Assembly (NCBI GenBank): GCA_040902105.1
Contig: JBBDXW010000065.1
Span: 14,345 to 78,344, forward strand
DNA from: IDS-8 sp040902105
GTDB taxonomy: Bacteria; Pseudomonadota; Gammaproteobacteria; Steroidobacterales; Woeseiaceae
Direction: 5' to 3'
Length of the DNA: 64,000 nucleotides
Shown piece after piece: positions 63,781 to 64,000 of the stretch; within the stretch, counting starts at the first letter, position 1; the number at the start of each line of letters is the position of its first letter. A program made the translations under genes and the position numbers. Under the pieces are notes generated by a model. It made no database searches. It saw only the letters and a program-made list of their open reading frames with translations, and was not told the DNA's origin.

Positions 63781-63980
63781 ACATTGCAGAGGCGGTGAAT
63801 GACTGGATTCGGAAGCAAAGCGGCCCAGTCTGTGATGCGTGTATCGCCAAGAAGATCGGGCTTCGCCACCAGCAGGCTAACCGGGTCACTATGGCATTGG
63901 CGACAACCAGTGATTTTCGTCGCGAGATCGGGGACTGCTGGCGTTGCCATGAGCAGCGCAAGGTAATACAAGCAACCTAG
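63777..63980 (+). CDS. Passenger gene, 67-residue Cys-containing small protein
   Basis: The frame starts at GTG 63777, in the GTGA overlap with the preceding gene, and ends just before the right inverted repeat. It has an N-terminal helix (IAEAVNDWIRKQ), VCDACIAKKIGL, QQANRVTMALATTSDF and the final CWRCHEQRKVI. The C-x-x-C pairs could bind zinc, with a helix-turn-helix-like middle. It resembles short proteins found in environmental bacteria. A DNA-binding role is an inference. Confidence 0.65.
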   Translation: MNIAEAVNDWIRKQSGPVCDACIAKKIGLRHQQANRVTMALATTSDFRREIGDCWRCHEQRKVIQAT

Positions 63981-63981
63981 C

Positions 63982-63999
63982 CCAAATTAGGACACTACC
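63982..63999. repeat. Right terminal inverted repeat
   Basis: CCAAATTAGGACACTACC is the perfect complement of the left repeat at 60994-61011 and lies 2 bases after the stop of the last passenger gene. One base of flanking DNA (C) remains in the window. Confidence 0.92.
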
Positions 64000-64000
64000 C

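Larger units (their letters stand above)
60994..63999. mobile_element. IS1-family element with passenger genes
   Basis: The element is 3,006 bp, bounded by perfect 18-bp inverted repeats GGTAGTGTCCTAATTTGG at 60994-61011 and its complement at 63982-63999. It contains an IS1-family DDE transposase (61609-62439, minus), a 120-residue gene (plus), a 52-residue gene (minus) and a three-gene overlapping plus-strand operon. Usual IS1 elements are under 1 kb with no cargo. The base before the left end is C and the single base after the right end (64000) is also C. This agrees with an 8-bp duplication (CTGCGCGC) or 9-bp duplication starting with C, but the window ends there. Confidence 0.85.

Overview
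The window is bacterial, high-GC DNA of gammaproteobacterial character. It carries TonB-dependent receptors with long N-terminal signal regions, many lipoproteins, a Tat-exported amine oxidase, YgiQ, an Lhr-type helicase and a Wzi-like outer-membrane protein. The gene mix resembles marine or soil oligotrophs such as Woeseiales or Steroidobacterales relatives, but that placement is an inference from gene content only. There are no rRNA genes, no complete tRNA and no CRISPR array.

Layout. 1-25 kb is mostly ordinary chromosome. It holds an Lhr-like helicase (cut by the window edge), a pair of palindromic repeats, a glycosyltransferase, two outer-membrane barrels, a three-gene 3-keto-glycoside module (DUF1080 hydrolase, GMC oxidoreductase, gluconate-2-dehydrogenase subunit 3), an ABM protein facing an XRE regulator, YgiQ, bactofilin, a TonB receptor, a DUF885 lipoprotein, an M1 aminopeptidase and an SDR. 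25-35 kb is patchy. It has an IS481-family transposase relic ending beside a 33-bp tRNA-Phe-like 3' fragment, a cardiolipin-synthase-like gene, a stray 115-bp copy of part of the M1 peptidase gene, a SpdH-like oxidase, a MASE1 hybrid histidine kinase and a second solo IS481 end. 35-41.5 kb is an aromatic-acid block: MFS transporter, Rieske dioxygenase alpha and beta, UbiX, and a convergent UbiD.

41.5-60.9 kb is a large, almost entirely minus-strand catabolic cluster. It contains SDR / Gfo-Idh / SDR genes, an MFS and a DUF819 transporter, a ThDP enzyme, a TonB receptor, two paralogous carbon-nitrogen hydrolases, a CrtI-like FAD oxidoreductase, a ManD-type dehydratase and several small exported proteins. 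Similar AT-rich dyads containing AGTTTATA sit at three transcription-unit starts (46687, 53134, 60911), which suggests one regulon. No regulator gene is visible in the cluster. Its junctions hold decayed genes: VOC, alcohol dehydrogenase, cyclase, FAD oxidoreductase and one unidentified C-terminus. The substrate cannot be told from sequence; a plausible reading is receptor-driven uptake, then oxidation, amide or nitrile hydrolysis and sugar-acid dehydration.

60994-63999 is a complete 3,006-bp element with perfect 18-bp terminal inverted repeats and an IS1-family DDE transposase. It also carries five small passenger genes of unknown function. It is the most unusual structure in the window and ends one base before the window does.
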